Shown here: piece by piece, positions 38,018-48,484 of the stretch
Position numbering within the stretch: the first letter of the stretch is position 1
How the letters are laid out: each line of letters begins with the position of its first letter
NCBI GenBank assembly: GCA_900660155.1
Contig: CABFPE010000197.1
Span: 1,043,310-1,107,309 of the forward strand
Length of the DNA stretch: 64,000 nucleotides
Origin: Hofstenia miamia
Lineage: Eukaryota > Xenacoelomorpha > Acoela > Hofsteniidae
Direction of reading: 5' to 3'
Program-made: the position numbers and the translations under genes
Notes under the pieces: model-generated
What the model was told of the DNA's origin: nothing
What the model saw: only the letters and a program-made list of their open reading frames with translations
Databases searched by the model: none

Positions 38018-38533
38018 CACTTTTCGTATAAATGGCTTGGCAATTAATTTCCAGCTAGGATTTCCACTCGACCATTTCAACCCAAAAAGCACAATCACAC
38101 AAGTGAATTGGATGTCTAGTGGATACAATAAAATGTATGGCTAGGCTTGGCATTCCATATCGTGGTCATCGAGATGCAGGAAGTCTTGACACTGTTGATA
38201 ATATTAATGACAAAGACACTACTACTGGAAACTTTCGAGCTATTGTTCAGCTTTATGCAATTGGAAATAATGAGCTACATAACCTTTAAAAGAATCCCCT
38301 TCAAATGCAACTTATCCAAGTCCTAAATAACTTATCTAAAAAATAACAGCAAAATGGCGAGTACATCAACCTTGCCCAACACGATGGGCTGAACGCCATT
38401 CAGCTGTATCAACATTTGCCGAATTATATCTTCCAATTCACAATGTCCTATTTGAGTTAATTTCATCAGAAGCAGAATCCCAACGAAACTAGGTCAAAAG
38501 CACATTCTCTGTTTTTAGCAATTACTAGTAGTT
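38018..38533 (+). pseudogene. Copy of hAT (ZMYM1-like) transposase fragment
   Basis: About 515 bases nearly identical to 39533-40050. Translated in shifting frames it reads GLAIPYRGHRD-like sequence, DTTTGNFRAIVQLYAIGNNEL and PTRWAERHSAV, landmarks I associate with ZMYM1/DUF4371-type hAT transposases (RGHRD, GNF and PTRW blocks). Frames are interrupted by stops (for example after NNELHNL) and by indels, so it is inactive. It is a detached piece of the element at 39210-42463. Confidence 0.75.
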
Positions 38534-38833
38534 TTTGCGGAAGATTTGTATATTGTATGCGTTGATTTTTTAAATTTCAGTATAAAAACATTCAATTTTT
38601 AGTATTTGTCTATTTTTACATTTCGTATGAACTTATTTTCAAACGTGTTTATGTATATTGGTTTTGAAGCAAAACCTGCATAAGTATTAACTGTCGTTGA
38701 ATCATATTTGCGTCACATTGAAACATCAACGGGTTGGGTCAAACGCATTAAAAGTTCAAAAGAAATTGGGTTCGGTTGGATTAAAACTCCTTATTTGAAT
38801 TTGGGTACGGTTATCGCGAGTATACTCGTGGTG
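38534..38833. repeat. Repeat unit P, copy 2
   Basis: A near-exact second copy of 37689-37989, differing at a few bases (GGGTTGGG against GGGTACGG near the right end). It ends at CGTGGTG, directly against the TTAA at 38834-38837 that flanks the next MITE. Confidence 0.9.
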
Positions 38834-38837
38834 TTAA

Positions 38838-39059
38838 CACTTTGACTACGCACCACGAGTATACTCGCGATAACCGTTTGTTCTCTGTTCTTTGTTCGAT
38901 GGCGAAACATTGACATATGATATGCCCAAATCCATCAACATACAAGATTGTATGATAAACATAAAACCACCCCAAAGCCTACGTATCCAGGCCATTTCCA
39001 GTTAGTGCTGAGCACACCCACTGGGAACATTGGGGAAACAGGGGAACGTAGTCAAAGGG
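38838..39059. mobile_element. TTAA-flanked MITE (piggyBac-like ends), 222 bp
   Basis: The element lies between TTAA at 38834-38837 and TTAA at 39060-39063. It begins CACTTTGACTACG and ends CGTAGTCAAAGGG; the two ends are inverted repeats with one mismatch in 13. A precise TTAA target duplication is the hallmark of piggyBac elements. It has no coding sequence, so it would rely on a transposase elsewhere. Its first 41 bases also pair with the tail of the preceding P unit across the TTAA, giving a hairpin with 26-base arms (CGGTTATCGCGAGTATACTC and on). Confidence 0.78.
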
Positions 39060-39532
39060 TTAAACTATTTTGACAGCCCTGGTTTGGTCAATACGTTGTA
39101 GTCACTGTCTCTAAAACTCCAGATTTTATAGTTTAGTAATGCAAGTGCGATGTAGATAAGGGCTTTAATGTCTGTCTCAATTTTTGTACACTGCAATTAA
39201 GTGCATATGCAGTGGCGTAGCCAAGGGGGGCCACCGGGGCACTGGCCCCCCTTAAATATATTTCACAAATTTTCATTTTAAGTTTTTTGCAATTATACAA
39301 AATTTAAGGCCTATATAATGTTAATAGATCAATTCATGTTTTCTTGGAAATGAATGCCCTATGGTTATATAAACAATTCGAAATATTAATGAATTGGAAA
39401 TAAATATTGTTATTCACTGTTATTCAATCTTTATGAATTAAACCACAAGATTTGCGCAATTACAATATCTATTGGCAGTAATCACAAATAATAAAGTTTG
39501 CATTAAAATAACAATGAAGATCACGGCGGAAG

Positions 39533-40285
39533 TACACTTTTCGTATAAATGGCTTGGCAATTAATTTCCAGCTAGGATTTCCACTCGACCATTTCAACCC
39601 AAAAAGCACAATCACACAAGTGAATTGGATGTCTAGTGGATACAATAAAATGTATGGCTAGGCTTGGCATTCCATATCGTGGTCATCGAGATGCAGGAAG
39701 TCTTGACACTGTTGATAATATTAATGACAAAGACACTACTACTGGAAACTTTCGAGCTATTGTTCAGTTTTATGCCATTGGAAATAATGAGCTACATAAC
39801 CTTTAAAAGAATCCCCTTCAAATGCAACTTATCTAAGTCCTAAATAACTTATCTAAAAAATAACAGCAAAATGGCGAGTACATCAACCTTGCCCAACACG
39901 ATGGGCTGAACGCCATTCAGCTGTATCAACATTTGCCGAATTATATCTTCCAATTCACAATGTCCTATTTGAGTTAATTTCATCAGAAGCAGAATCCAAC
40001 GAAACTAGGTCAAAAGCAAATTCTCTGTTTTTAGCAATTACTAGTAGTCAGTTTTGTAGGTCTTTGTGTATATTGGATCAAGTGATGTCTAGAACATCAA
40101 TACTATCTAAAATTCTACAGAAGGTTGATATTGATTTGAGAAAGGCTATTAACTGTGTAAATGATTTGGTTTTAAATTTGGAGTCTTCGGGAATTGATGA
40201 TAAAGATTTCCATGATATTTTTCAAAGTGCAGTTGATATGATGGGCACGAACAAAATCACTATGCCGCGTATTGCAGGTAATTGA
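39533..40285 (+). pseudogene. hAT (ZMYM1-like) transposase, main copy, broken
   Basis: In broken frames this reads the RGHRD block, DTTTGNFRAIVQFYAIGNNEL, PTRWAERHSAVSTF and EAESNETRSKANSLF. It then runs into an open frame (40064-40285) with VMSRTSILSKILQKVDIDL and IDDKDFHDIFQ. This order matches the DUF4371 and RNase H-like parts of ZMYM1-type hAT transposases. No C-terminal dimerisation region of this family is visible, and stops and indels are frequent, so the copy is not functional. Confidence 0.75.
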
Positions 40286-40570
40286 ATATATATTTCATGA
40301 AAACTGAGATAAAATATTTATATATATATATGCATGTACATATATAAAATACTAAATGTTGATAACTCTTGCTTATAGTTAATAATGTCATTGAGCTCAT
40401 TGTTCCCTCCAAATTTTGGCAAGTTTTTATTTTCCAATTTTTGATTATCTTTTAATTCTTTTGTGAAGTCGTTTTAGTGAACAAGCAAAGGCAAGAGTTA
40501 TCCAAAATGAAATTTAACTGTAAATTCAATCATTTTTAGCATTAAATCGCTAATATATAAAATACTAATT

Positions 40571-40595
40571 AAATATTTGGCTGACTACGCCACTG
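40571..40595. repeat. Internal extra hAT right end
   Basis: The sequence ATTTGGCTGACTACGCCACTG matches the element's true right end (to 42463) except at one base. The sequence following it (AACGTCAG) is coding sequence of another hAT and does not match the left flank TGCATATG. Confidence 0.85.
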
Positions 40596-41450
40596 AACGT
40601 CAGTGTCATTAAATCTTTAGCGTCTAAATTCAATTTGCCACTAATCGGATGTTCGTCTCACAAATTGAACCTGGTTGTTCAAGAGTTTCAGAAACCCTGG
40701 AGTGAAATCGTTTCAAAACTCAATGCATTGATGGGCAAACTCAAACAATTGCAACTTGCAGCCAAATTAAAGCGAAAAACCCAACTGAAACCAATTCAAA
40801 GTCAAGATACACGATGGTATAGCACAGAAACAATGCTGTCTCACTATGGTGAATTGCGCGAAATATTGAGCCAGCGCGAATTTTCTTCAAATCCGATTTT
40901 GATTGATGCAGAACTTGAAAAGCATTTTGAGAAATTTCAATCAGTTCAAAGGGCTCTTCAGGGGGAAGATATTGGCCTGGCCGAAATTCGTCTATTGTTT
41001 GATGCAATAATGACGGAATATCCAGTTATGAAAAAATACTTGCCAATCGATGCCAATATTGTGCATTCGCCAATATTTGAAAGTGCCATCATCAAAATTC
41101 AAAATGAAAAATCATTGACGACGCTGAGTGATGAAGAAAAAAATTAGTTTGTTGTCTGAAACAGCTGGCTTCCAACTCCGAAGATGCTTACATTATCGAG
41201 CAAGAGGATTTTGCTAGTGGTATTTTCAAAAAAAAGACGAATTGAGAATGACGAATTTGGAAAAGAAGGGTATCTATGTGCAAAATCTCTTCTCCCGACT
41301 TCGAATATTATAGAACGCTTTTTCAGCGCAGCCAAATTCGCCTACAACCACCACAGAAAAAGTCTTTTACCCATTCACCTCGAATAACAACTTTTTCTGA
41401 AAATGAATGCTCGATTTTGGGATGAAGAACTCGTTTCGAGACTCTGTTAG
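40596..41450 (+). pseudogene. Second hAT-family transposase, C-terminal part with dimerisation domain
   Basis: Reading starts exactly at the internal right end with NVSVIKSLASKFNLPLIGC and HKLNLVVQEF, the conserved Cys-x2-His block of many hAT transposases. QSQDTRWYSTETML (the TRW block) follows, then the dimerisation region SNIIERFFSAAKFAYNHHRK near the end and LKMNARFWDEELV just before the TAG at 41448. Two small frameshifts at A-runs (about 41140 and 41235) cancel each other, and a TAA at 41385-41387 replaces a Gln codon. The N-terminal half is missing. It differs in sequence from the ZMYM1-like hAT around it, so a second family is involved. Confidence 0.85.
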
Positions 41451-41550
41451 AATTTTACCAATTAATTGCAATTAATTGATTGGTTTGTTTGCAGTAGCAA
41501 TTTAATTGTTTTCAAAATAATTGATTTTTTTTATAAATTTTATATATATA

Positions 41551-41552
41551 NN
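41551..41552. other. Assembly gap (NN)
   Basis: Two N bases follow a TATATATA run and precede a copy of sequence already seen at 39729 onward. The true distance and order across this point are unknown. Confidence 0.99.
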
Positions 41553-42463
41553 GACAAAGACACTACTACTGGAAACTTTCGAGCTATTGTTCAGCTTTAT
41601 GCAATTGGAAATAATGAGCTACATAACCTTTAAAAGAATCCTCCTTCAAATGCAACTTATCTAAGTCCTAAATAACTTATCTAAAAAATAACAGCAAAAT
41701 GGCGAGTACATCAACCTTGCCCAACACGATGGGCTGAACGCCATTCAGCTGTATCAACATTTGCCGAATTATATCTTCCAATTCACAATGTCCTATTTGA
41801 GTTAATTTCATCAGAAGCAGAATCCAACGAAACTAGGTCAAAAGCAAATTCTCTGTTTTTAGCAATTACTAGTAGTCAGTTTTGTACGTCTTTGTGTATA
41901 TTGGATCAAGTGATGTCTAGAACATCAATACTATCTAAAATTCTACAGAAGGTTGATATTGATTTGAGAAAGGCTATTGACTGTGTAAATGATTTGGTTT
42001 TAAATTTGGAGTCTTCGGGTATTGATGATAAAGATTTCCATGATATTTTTCAAGTGCAGTTGATATGATAAAATATTTATATATATATATGCATGTACAT
42101 ATATAAAATACTAAATGTTGATAACTCCTGCTTATAGTTAATAATGTCATTGAGCTCATTGATACCTGCAAATATTGGCAATGTTTCCTTTCAGGACATT
42201 GAGCTTTTGATCACCTCTTATGGAGAACTATTAAATACTCCAATCAATGAAGTTCTACACAATGACATTAAAATAAATATTCAAACTGTTGTTTCAAAAT
42301 TTTCTGAAAAGTCTAGAAAAATAAATCATTAAATGTTAGTTTTACATTGACTTAAAATCATTAGTATTACGTTTAAAATAGTATGCAGAGAAAATAGCCT
42401 AAAAATCTTGAATTTGAAAATTTGCAGTGCCCACCCTTAAATATTTGGCTGACTGCGCCACTG
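41553..42463 (+). pseudogene. Third copy of the ZMYM1-like hAT region, to the element's right end
   Basis: The sequence from the GACAAAGACACTACTACTGG motif onward repeats 39729-40290 almost exactly, with a deletion near 42055-42065. It then runs on through an open frame (42144-42332) to the right inverted repeat at 42463. It provides the part that copy 1 lacks just before its right end. Confidence 0.75.
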
Positions 42464-42471
42464 TGCATATG

Positions 42472-43631
42472 TAATGTCTTTATACCAACAGCTCACAAAT
42501 AGAACAACTGATTAAATTCTATTTTCGTTTTAAGACAAATATTTATGATTTATTTATTCTCAGTTTTAGTTCATCTTTATGCAAATGAAGTTTTGGTGCA
42601 ACTAAATTTATAATGAATAAATTGTTAGTGCAAAAATGGAATTTTTAAAATGTATTTTCACAAACTAATGCTCTCAATGTTAACATTTGTACGTTTGTAC
42701 ACACTAAGTTGATTGAGGAGTATGTTTGCAGTTTTAAGTTTTTTTTTCTCGGACTTGGCCAGACACGTTCAGTTGATGCAATCGTGGTCGGAATAGCAAG
42801 AATTTTTTTGTAAATTTGCATTCAATTGTCAATACAATGGGAAATCGCACATTTCTACTAACGAGCAGTGAAGAGACGAATTTTGATTGAAATGCCCAGC
42901 AATATCATATTTAAACACACTGAGTCTAATATTTCATAGGAATAATTCTTAGCACCCCAAGAAACCCTCATTATTTTGTTAAAGAATTAAATTATGGTAA
43001 AACTGATTTTTTAAAGATCTAATCCATTGCTACTTCTCGTTATATAGAAATGGGTTAAGTTGTAAATACTTAATTGTAATAAACTAATTAAACATTGTCT
43101 TGTCGCATTTCTTGATCTCAGTAGTTGTGAAGGGATTTGGTTTCCTTTATTAATCAATTTCGTAGCACCTGCAACTTCAAGATTAATGAATCATTGACTA
43201 TTTAGCTGTCTCCATAATTCCACCTTATTTCGAGCCTTCATAATTCCTTGAAATTAATATAGTTTTTATACAACAGCTCTAATTTGCTATTTTCATTTAT
43301 AAAATCCTTTGGTTTGTTGAAACGATTGATGTTATCCGAAGCAAGTGGGGATGAACACTAGCTGGAAAATTTAAATAAAATTCCCCAACGCTGAAAATAG
43401 ATTTCACACAAAATATATGGATGAGTTTTTTAAAATGTGTCAGCTATAGTGCCTATTTTGTTCTTTTCTTTGGGTCGACCAATAAAACATCCCGGGCAGG
43501 CACCTTGCGGCCGTTCCACTGCTATCTGCTCAGAAATGACTCCAAAGTAAACACCACATGCACAAAATTCGTATAAAATTCTTTTTGTTAGAAAATTCAT
43601 ATTACACCCTTAAATTGTTTTACTCCTATTA
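42472..43631. other. Intergenic sequence, nothing recognised
   Basis: AT-rich, with a GC-rich patch at 43480-43545 (CATCCCGGGCAGGCACC) that I could not assign to an exon or RNA. Confidence 0.4.
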
Positions 43632-43633
43632 TA

Positions 43634-43845
43634 CAGGGTGTCCGTAAAGTCTGGACCCAGGAAAGTTAACTATTTTTCATTTTAGGCTTTAAAATTACTC
43701 ATATTTTTTGCATCCATGCTTCAAGAAAGATTTGGATATGTAGGCTTATTTTAAAAATTTATGTACTTTATCCGGAAAGAATTTCACTTATTTAGATAGT
43801 GGCGAAATTATGAAATTTTGTTGTCCAGACTTTATGGACACCCTC
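43634..43845. mobile_element. mariner-type MITE, 212 bp
   Basis: The element starts CAGGGTGTCCGTAAAGTC after TA (43632-43633) and ends GACTTTATGGACACCCTC before TA (43846-43847). The ends are inverted repeats of about 23 bases with two mismatches. The GGGTGTCC...AAAGT end is familiar from mariner elements and their non-autonomous derivatives. It has no coding sequence. Confidence 0.88.
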
Positions 43846-43974
43846 TATATCATTTATCAAGATTTCATAGAATACACATCCATAACTGAGTACAATATCA
43901 GAGATTTTAGATGGTGGCCATGAGCATCAAATTATTGTACGGACACGATATGAGTAGTGAATTGAATACCGGAT

Positions 43975-44053
43975 GTGCGCCAGTTCTGTGTATGAGGTAC
44001 CCGGGCATTCCGGTGGCGTCAACCCCCTTTCAAAAATCCTGTATGCGTCACTG
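43975..44053. mobile_element. Possible hAT-type end
   Basis: GC-rich sequence with GGTGGCGTCAACCCCC, finishing AAAATCCTGTATGCGTCACTG, which resembles a degenerate hAT right end. No matching left end or target duplication was found. Confidence 0.3.
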
Positions 44054-45415
44054 CCCCTTTTATTTCAAAGATCGTTTTGATTTTATCATACGAAGGCATT
44101 TAGTTATTTCAGTTAGGAAAGTACACAGAGGTGACAATCGTAACATAATGTAAGCAAATGTGATGCACTATTTACTTTTAGTCACAATTACGTTAACGAG
44201 AGGTTTTTGCAAACTCTGCACATGTTTGCAGCTTCAAATGAGTAGACTTTGAAGAAACATTATTACCATGATTATCATTACTATTCTATTTCTGGTATTC
44301 AGGGCCATATTTGTCTGAGTTTAATAGTTTAATGAAATGCGGAGAAATTTTGTATGTCTTACAAATTGTTGTCTTCAATAGCTGCTTTCGTGTCAGCTTT
44401 CTACAGACCATTGAACATGAGTTATAATTCTTTAAATGTTTGAATATTAAAACTATCATACTCAAGTATTGCACTTGAGAATATGGATAGCCGTTACTTG
44501 AAAATATATACTTAACACTTCTCAAAAAATACTGTCAAGTACTTGGTGTTTTAATTGAAATGTTGGGTTCTTGTGATTAGGTTTTACATAGTTCCTCCAC
44601 AGTGACCACAATTAGAGATAAAAATTCAAGCTAGCTTTGACTTTGCCAGTCACATCAGCTGCAATTCAATTTTTTTTTGGTAAAGTGAACTAATTCCACA
44701 TACTTATGAAAATCTCTTGTTTGCTTGTAATAACTAAATTGATTATTGATGTCGATGATATTAGGAAAATATTTGAAATCCATGCGTTTTTCTAAATGCT
44801 AGGTTATGCGCACATGAAAAAAATTTTCAAATCATCTCTACTTGATGCTTGGTAAATGTGATCTTGTTAATACCCTGATTATAGTGCTGCTGATTGAATC
44901 ATTTGGAGCTCTTATAGTACTCACCTTACACCATCTCAAATTATTTTTAATGATTCATTGAATAATTTGGCCTACTCCAATGTATTTGCTGCAAAATTAA
45001 TTTTATCACCAATGCCAACATTTTTAGCCATATATTAACTATTTCTTGTTTTAAGCATTATATTGTTTAGATTTCCATGGAAACTGATTATATTGTTTAA
45101 AGCCTTGCGTAAGCTGTTTCAATAAAGGAAATTTGCAATATTTTAAATATAATTCGTAGAGTGTGACAGAAATTGTTAGTGGGACATTCAAAATTTCTGA
45201 CCAAGTTTTGCTTTTTAATTTTTATTTGATTTTAAAAGTATTCAGAAGTGCTATTAGAATTTTTTCAAAAGTAATTATTATGATTATCACTGTTCTTTAC
45301 GCATCGTAATCCTTTGTTAGAAGCATTGTACATATTAATTTTACTGACGCGGCAACGAATTTCCTCTGAATTGAGTAGATTTTGGCATCTTTTAAACAAT
45401 TCGATAGGGAAGAAC
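44054..45415. other. Intergenic sequence, nothing recognised
   Basis: AT-rich with scattered short frames on both strands and no recognisable content. Confidence 0.5.
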
Positions 45416-45418
45416 TAA

Positions 45419-46505
45419 GGGTGCATTCACACAGAAAGATTGTGCTTGCTAGAGCGAGCTTTTGGCGTTCACACACAAAGCGAGCTTGCGCTAGCTTTAA
45501 ATCTTGCAGAGAGATTGCGATATTTTCTAGCAATGTATTAAAGCCAGAGTGTTCACACAGCGCGATTGTGCTTGCGATATTTTCTAGCAATGTATTGAAG
45601 CCAAGGTGTTCACACAGCGCGATTGTGCGAGCTTGGGCTCGCTAGAGATTTAAACAGTTGAGTTACTGAGAGAGCATTCACACAGAAAGATTTATCGCAA
45701 TCCCAATTAAAGCCTAGCGCGAGCGATATTTTCTAACACATGTTTAAAGATAGTTCTATTCACACAGAAAGCGCGCGAGTGCGCGATTGTAAAAGATTGT
45801 AAATTTGATTTTAAACATGCTAAATATTTTTGACGATGACATCTCCCAATAATTTAAATTAATGCCAAAATTTGTACGAAGTACGTATAATGTATTTAGT
45901 TTTAAATTATTATTTAATATTATCCCAAAAATGGTATTATTGAACATATTTGTAAAATAGGTTTTGTCCACAACATTTATAGCAGTTACTAGTTGAACTA
46001 TATTAACTGCTATTAATAAAAAATGTTTTGATTTCTATATTCTTAAAATCTGCCTAAATTAGAAAAAGTTTATTAATTCACCCGTAATTTAGAATTTCAA
46101 AAAATATAAATTGCATTAAGGTTTATCAAAATATTAAATAATTTAAGAAAAACAATAATTTTAATGAAGAATTTAATAGGCTGTCTAATCGCATAGATTC
46201 CATTGTATCAAATGATTTTCAATTAGTTATTTACAGACAATTAAATTGTAATAATGTTTACATATTAAAAATTATCCACTTTGATTCGCTCAAATGCAAT
46301 AAAATATAACAATGTGTAGAGAATATTATTGAATATTTTCCTAATAGCAATTAAAAGCTCGCGTTCTGTGTGAACACTCTCGTATTAATACATTGCTAGA
46401 AATCTATCGCAAGCGCAAGCTCGCTTTCTGTGTGAATTCAACTATCTTAAAACATGTGTTAAAAATACAAGCGCTATATCGCAAGCTTTCTGTGTGAATG
46501 CACCC
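45419..46505. mobile_element. TAA-flanked foldback element with subterminal TTCACACAG repeats (Harbinger-like)
   Basis: A 1087-base element starting GGGTGCATTCACACAGAAAG and ending with the exact complement CTTTCTGTGTGAATGCACCC. It is flanked by TAA on each side (45416-45418 and 46506-46508). A 3-base TWA duplication with GG-starting ends is typical of PIF/Harbinger elements. The left 370 bases carry six forward copies of TTCACACAG or a close form; the right 150 bases carry three inverted copies. Two of the left units repeat TTGCGATATTTTCTAGCAATG as well. The middle is AT-rich and encodes nothing. Such subterminal arrays usually act as transposase binding sites, which is inference here. Confidence 0.78.
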
Positions 46506-46523
46506 TAATGATTGTATTTTTAG

Positions 46524-46572
46524 TCGTGCTGCAGGTTTCAGATCTCCGAATCGCGTATCTTCAATTCACTAG
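46524..46572 (+). other. Candidate distal exon, phase-compatible with CDC14
   Basis: After a TATTTTTAG acceptor, one frame reads RAAGFRSPNRVSSIH and then TAG (46570-46572). The acceptor type and the phase fit CDC14 exon 12 ending at its GT (30486). The implied intron would be 16 kb and the match to CDC14 tails is only a vague basic/Ser pattern, so this is a weak call. Confidence 0.2.
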
Positions 46573-47116
46573 TAGCACAACCCCTCACGCGCCCTCATAT
46601 GTGCCTTGTGGTGTTATCCTCTTTTCTTACAGTTTTTACTGCATTCGTTGTATTAGAAGTGTAGAGATTTAAATGTCACCTTGTATATATTGTACATGTT
46701 TTTATTTAATGTTTTAAATTGTAAAATTCACATTATTATCAATTGAAGCTAGCTCTCAGTGTAACTCTCAGAAAAACACCTATCAATTGTGACAATTTTT
46801 AATTTTTTAATTTGGCAGTTCTGTAAATTAATTGGTTCTATTGTGATTAATTATCTTATTCATTTGAATTTTGTAAATTAGTATTTTCAATTTGCGCTAA
46901 CAATTTGGCATTTCGGTGCTGTGAATAGAATTTGTTTAGTGTTGATTTCAATAAACAATGTCTGATATGTCTTTGATTTTTCTAACAAACCAATCTATTT
47001 TTTACAACGCTACTTATTAGCGAAATTGCTTGTATTACAACATTTCATTTTCTGCATTTGTTTTTAAAATTCAATATACTTTCCAATTTATTGTAACTCA
47101 TTTTTTTAACTTTTAG

Positions 47117-47190
47117 CTTTGAACCTAAGCACTAGTGCAGGGCGCAGGCAGCCCAATACTAGTAGAATTACTTTTTTATATCAAACCTAA
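47117..47190 (+). other. Candidate distal exon
   Basis: After an ACTTTTAG acceptor, the only open frame reads LNLSTSAGRRQPNTSRI and ends at TAA 47188-47190. It could follow an 11-base microexon 46524-46534 in phase. GC content is locally raised. I cannot tell which gene, if any, it belongs to. Confidence 0.2.
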
Positions 47191-48480
47191 GTACGTAATA
47201 TTCAAAGAAGTTTATAGGATAATGGGCTAATGTTACTACTACTGTTTTGTTACTACTTCAAAATTTGGATAAACGCCGGTTTGGTAATAGGTGGCTCTAG
47301 GCTTACATGTGGAGATATGCGCTTTGTTATATTCCTCGTTAACAAATCATGCGGTGTCAAAGAAAGTAAAATTGTGAATTTGCGGAAAATTAATATTTAA
47401 AGTGCCATCTCTTTCAAGAAAATGTATATTATTATTTATTTAATTTTTAATTTAGATGTAGAGAATGTTTAGCAGAAAAACTATTAACTTTTAAGTTGCT
47501 AAGCTTTGCGTCAACCGTGGTGTAAATATTTAGGCAGTAAAAATACGTCGTGCACTTTCGATGTGAAAGACGTAACCGGTAAATTGGTATTTGCCAAGTC
47601 GTCTTCCTCTTTTATCTGGTGCTATAATCAAAATTCCCTATTATGTTGTAGTAGAATTTACTATCTTCAAACTTAAAATATTTTGTAAATTTCGCAGAAA
47701 TATATAACACTTAATCATATAATGTAACCAAATATACTTGCAACTATTTTGAGATAACGGGATTTATTGTAAAAACCCTAGTGTTGAAAATAGATTAATA
47801 AAAGAATTTTAAAAAAGCGGGGTTCGTTTATACGTGTTTGGCATTGATGAAAAACTTGAGGAAACGTTCAATAGAACGCATTATTAGGTCAATTGTTACC
47901 TAAACGATGCCTCTTAGTTTTTATTGTGGCTGTCTTGTTTTCATTTAAGAATACACAAACTGTCAATGAATGTTAAGGCTAAGGGCAAATGCTGGATATG
48001 ATTTTCTATTTTAGAATTTATTGTTGTGACAGGCTTATACCATCTTGCTTGGATTAATTTATAAACCTCTCAAACTTAGCAAGATCGCAATTTTGATTAA
48101 GAAATTTTGGTATCAAAATATACTTATTCTTATTAAACACCACAAGATAGGAAAATTCTCTCCTCTTTCTTTTTCGACTATAATATAATTCTCAACCTGC
48201 TGCCGTCCTGTCCAGTTGCGTTTCTCAAAAGAGCGATTTGTTACTTTAAAATATCGCTGGTAATCATAGGGTTAAATTAACAAATAGAATAATCGATACA
48301 ATTCCAATTAACAGATTGGCAAAGATTTGTTAATGCATCCATGTCTTTGAAAAAAATTATTTCAAAATGCATTATCACAGACTTATTTTACTCTTTACCG
48401 AACTTCATCATTAACTACAAGTATCCAAGTGAATACATTACTTTCAATAAAAATATTCACATACTGCTTACTAAGTTGTA
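47191..48480. other. Intergenic sequence, nothing recognised
   Basis: AT-rich sequence without recognisable genes or bounded repeats, up to the start of LINE homology. Confidence 0.45.
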
Positions 48481-48484
48481 ATCA

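Larger units (their letters stand above)
39210..42463 (+). mobile_element. Composite hAT element with intact 8-bp target duplication
   Basis: The left end begins CAGTGGCGTAGCC and the right end finishes GGCTGACTGCGCCACTG. The flanks are TGCATATG at 39202-39209 and TGCATATG at 42464-42471, a perfect 8-base target duplication as hAT elements make. Between them lie remains of a ZMYM1-like hAT transposase (39533-40285), an internal extra copy of the right end (to 40595), a piece of a different hAT transposase (40596-41450), a 2-base gap (41551-41552), and a second copy of the first family leading to the true right end. The outer frame is a real insertion; the inside is rearranged or misassembled. 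Confidence 0.85.

Noticed and set aside
43480-43545. Possible exon or small RNA in a GC-rich patch
   Set aside because: No clear splice sites and no clover-leaf fold or known RNA motif that I could establish by eye.
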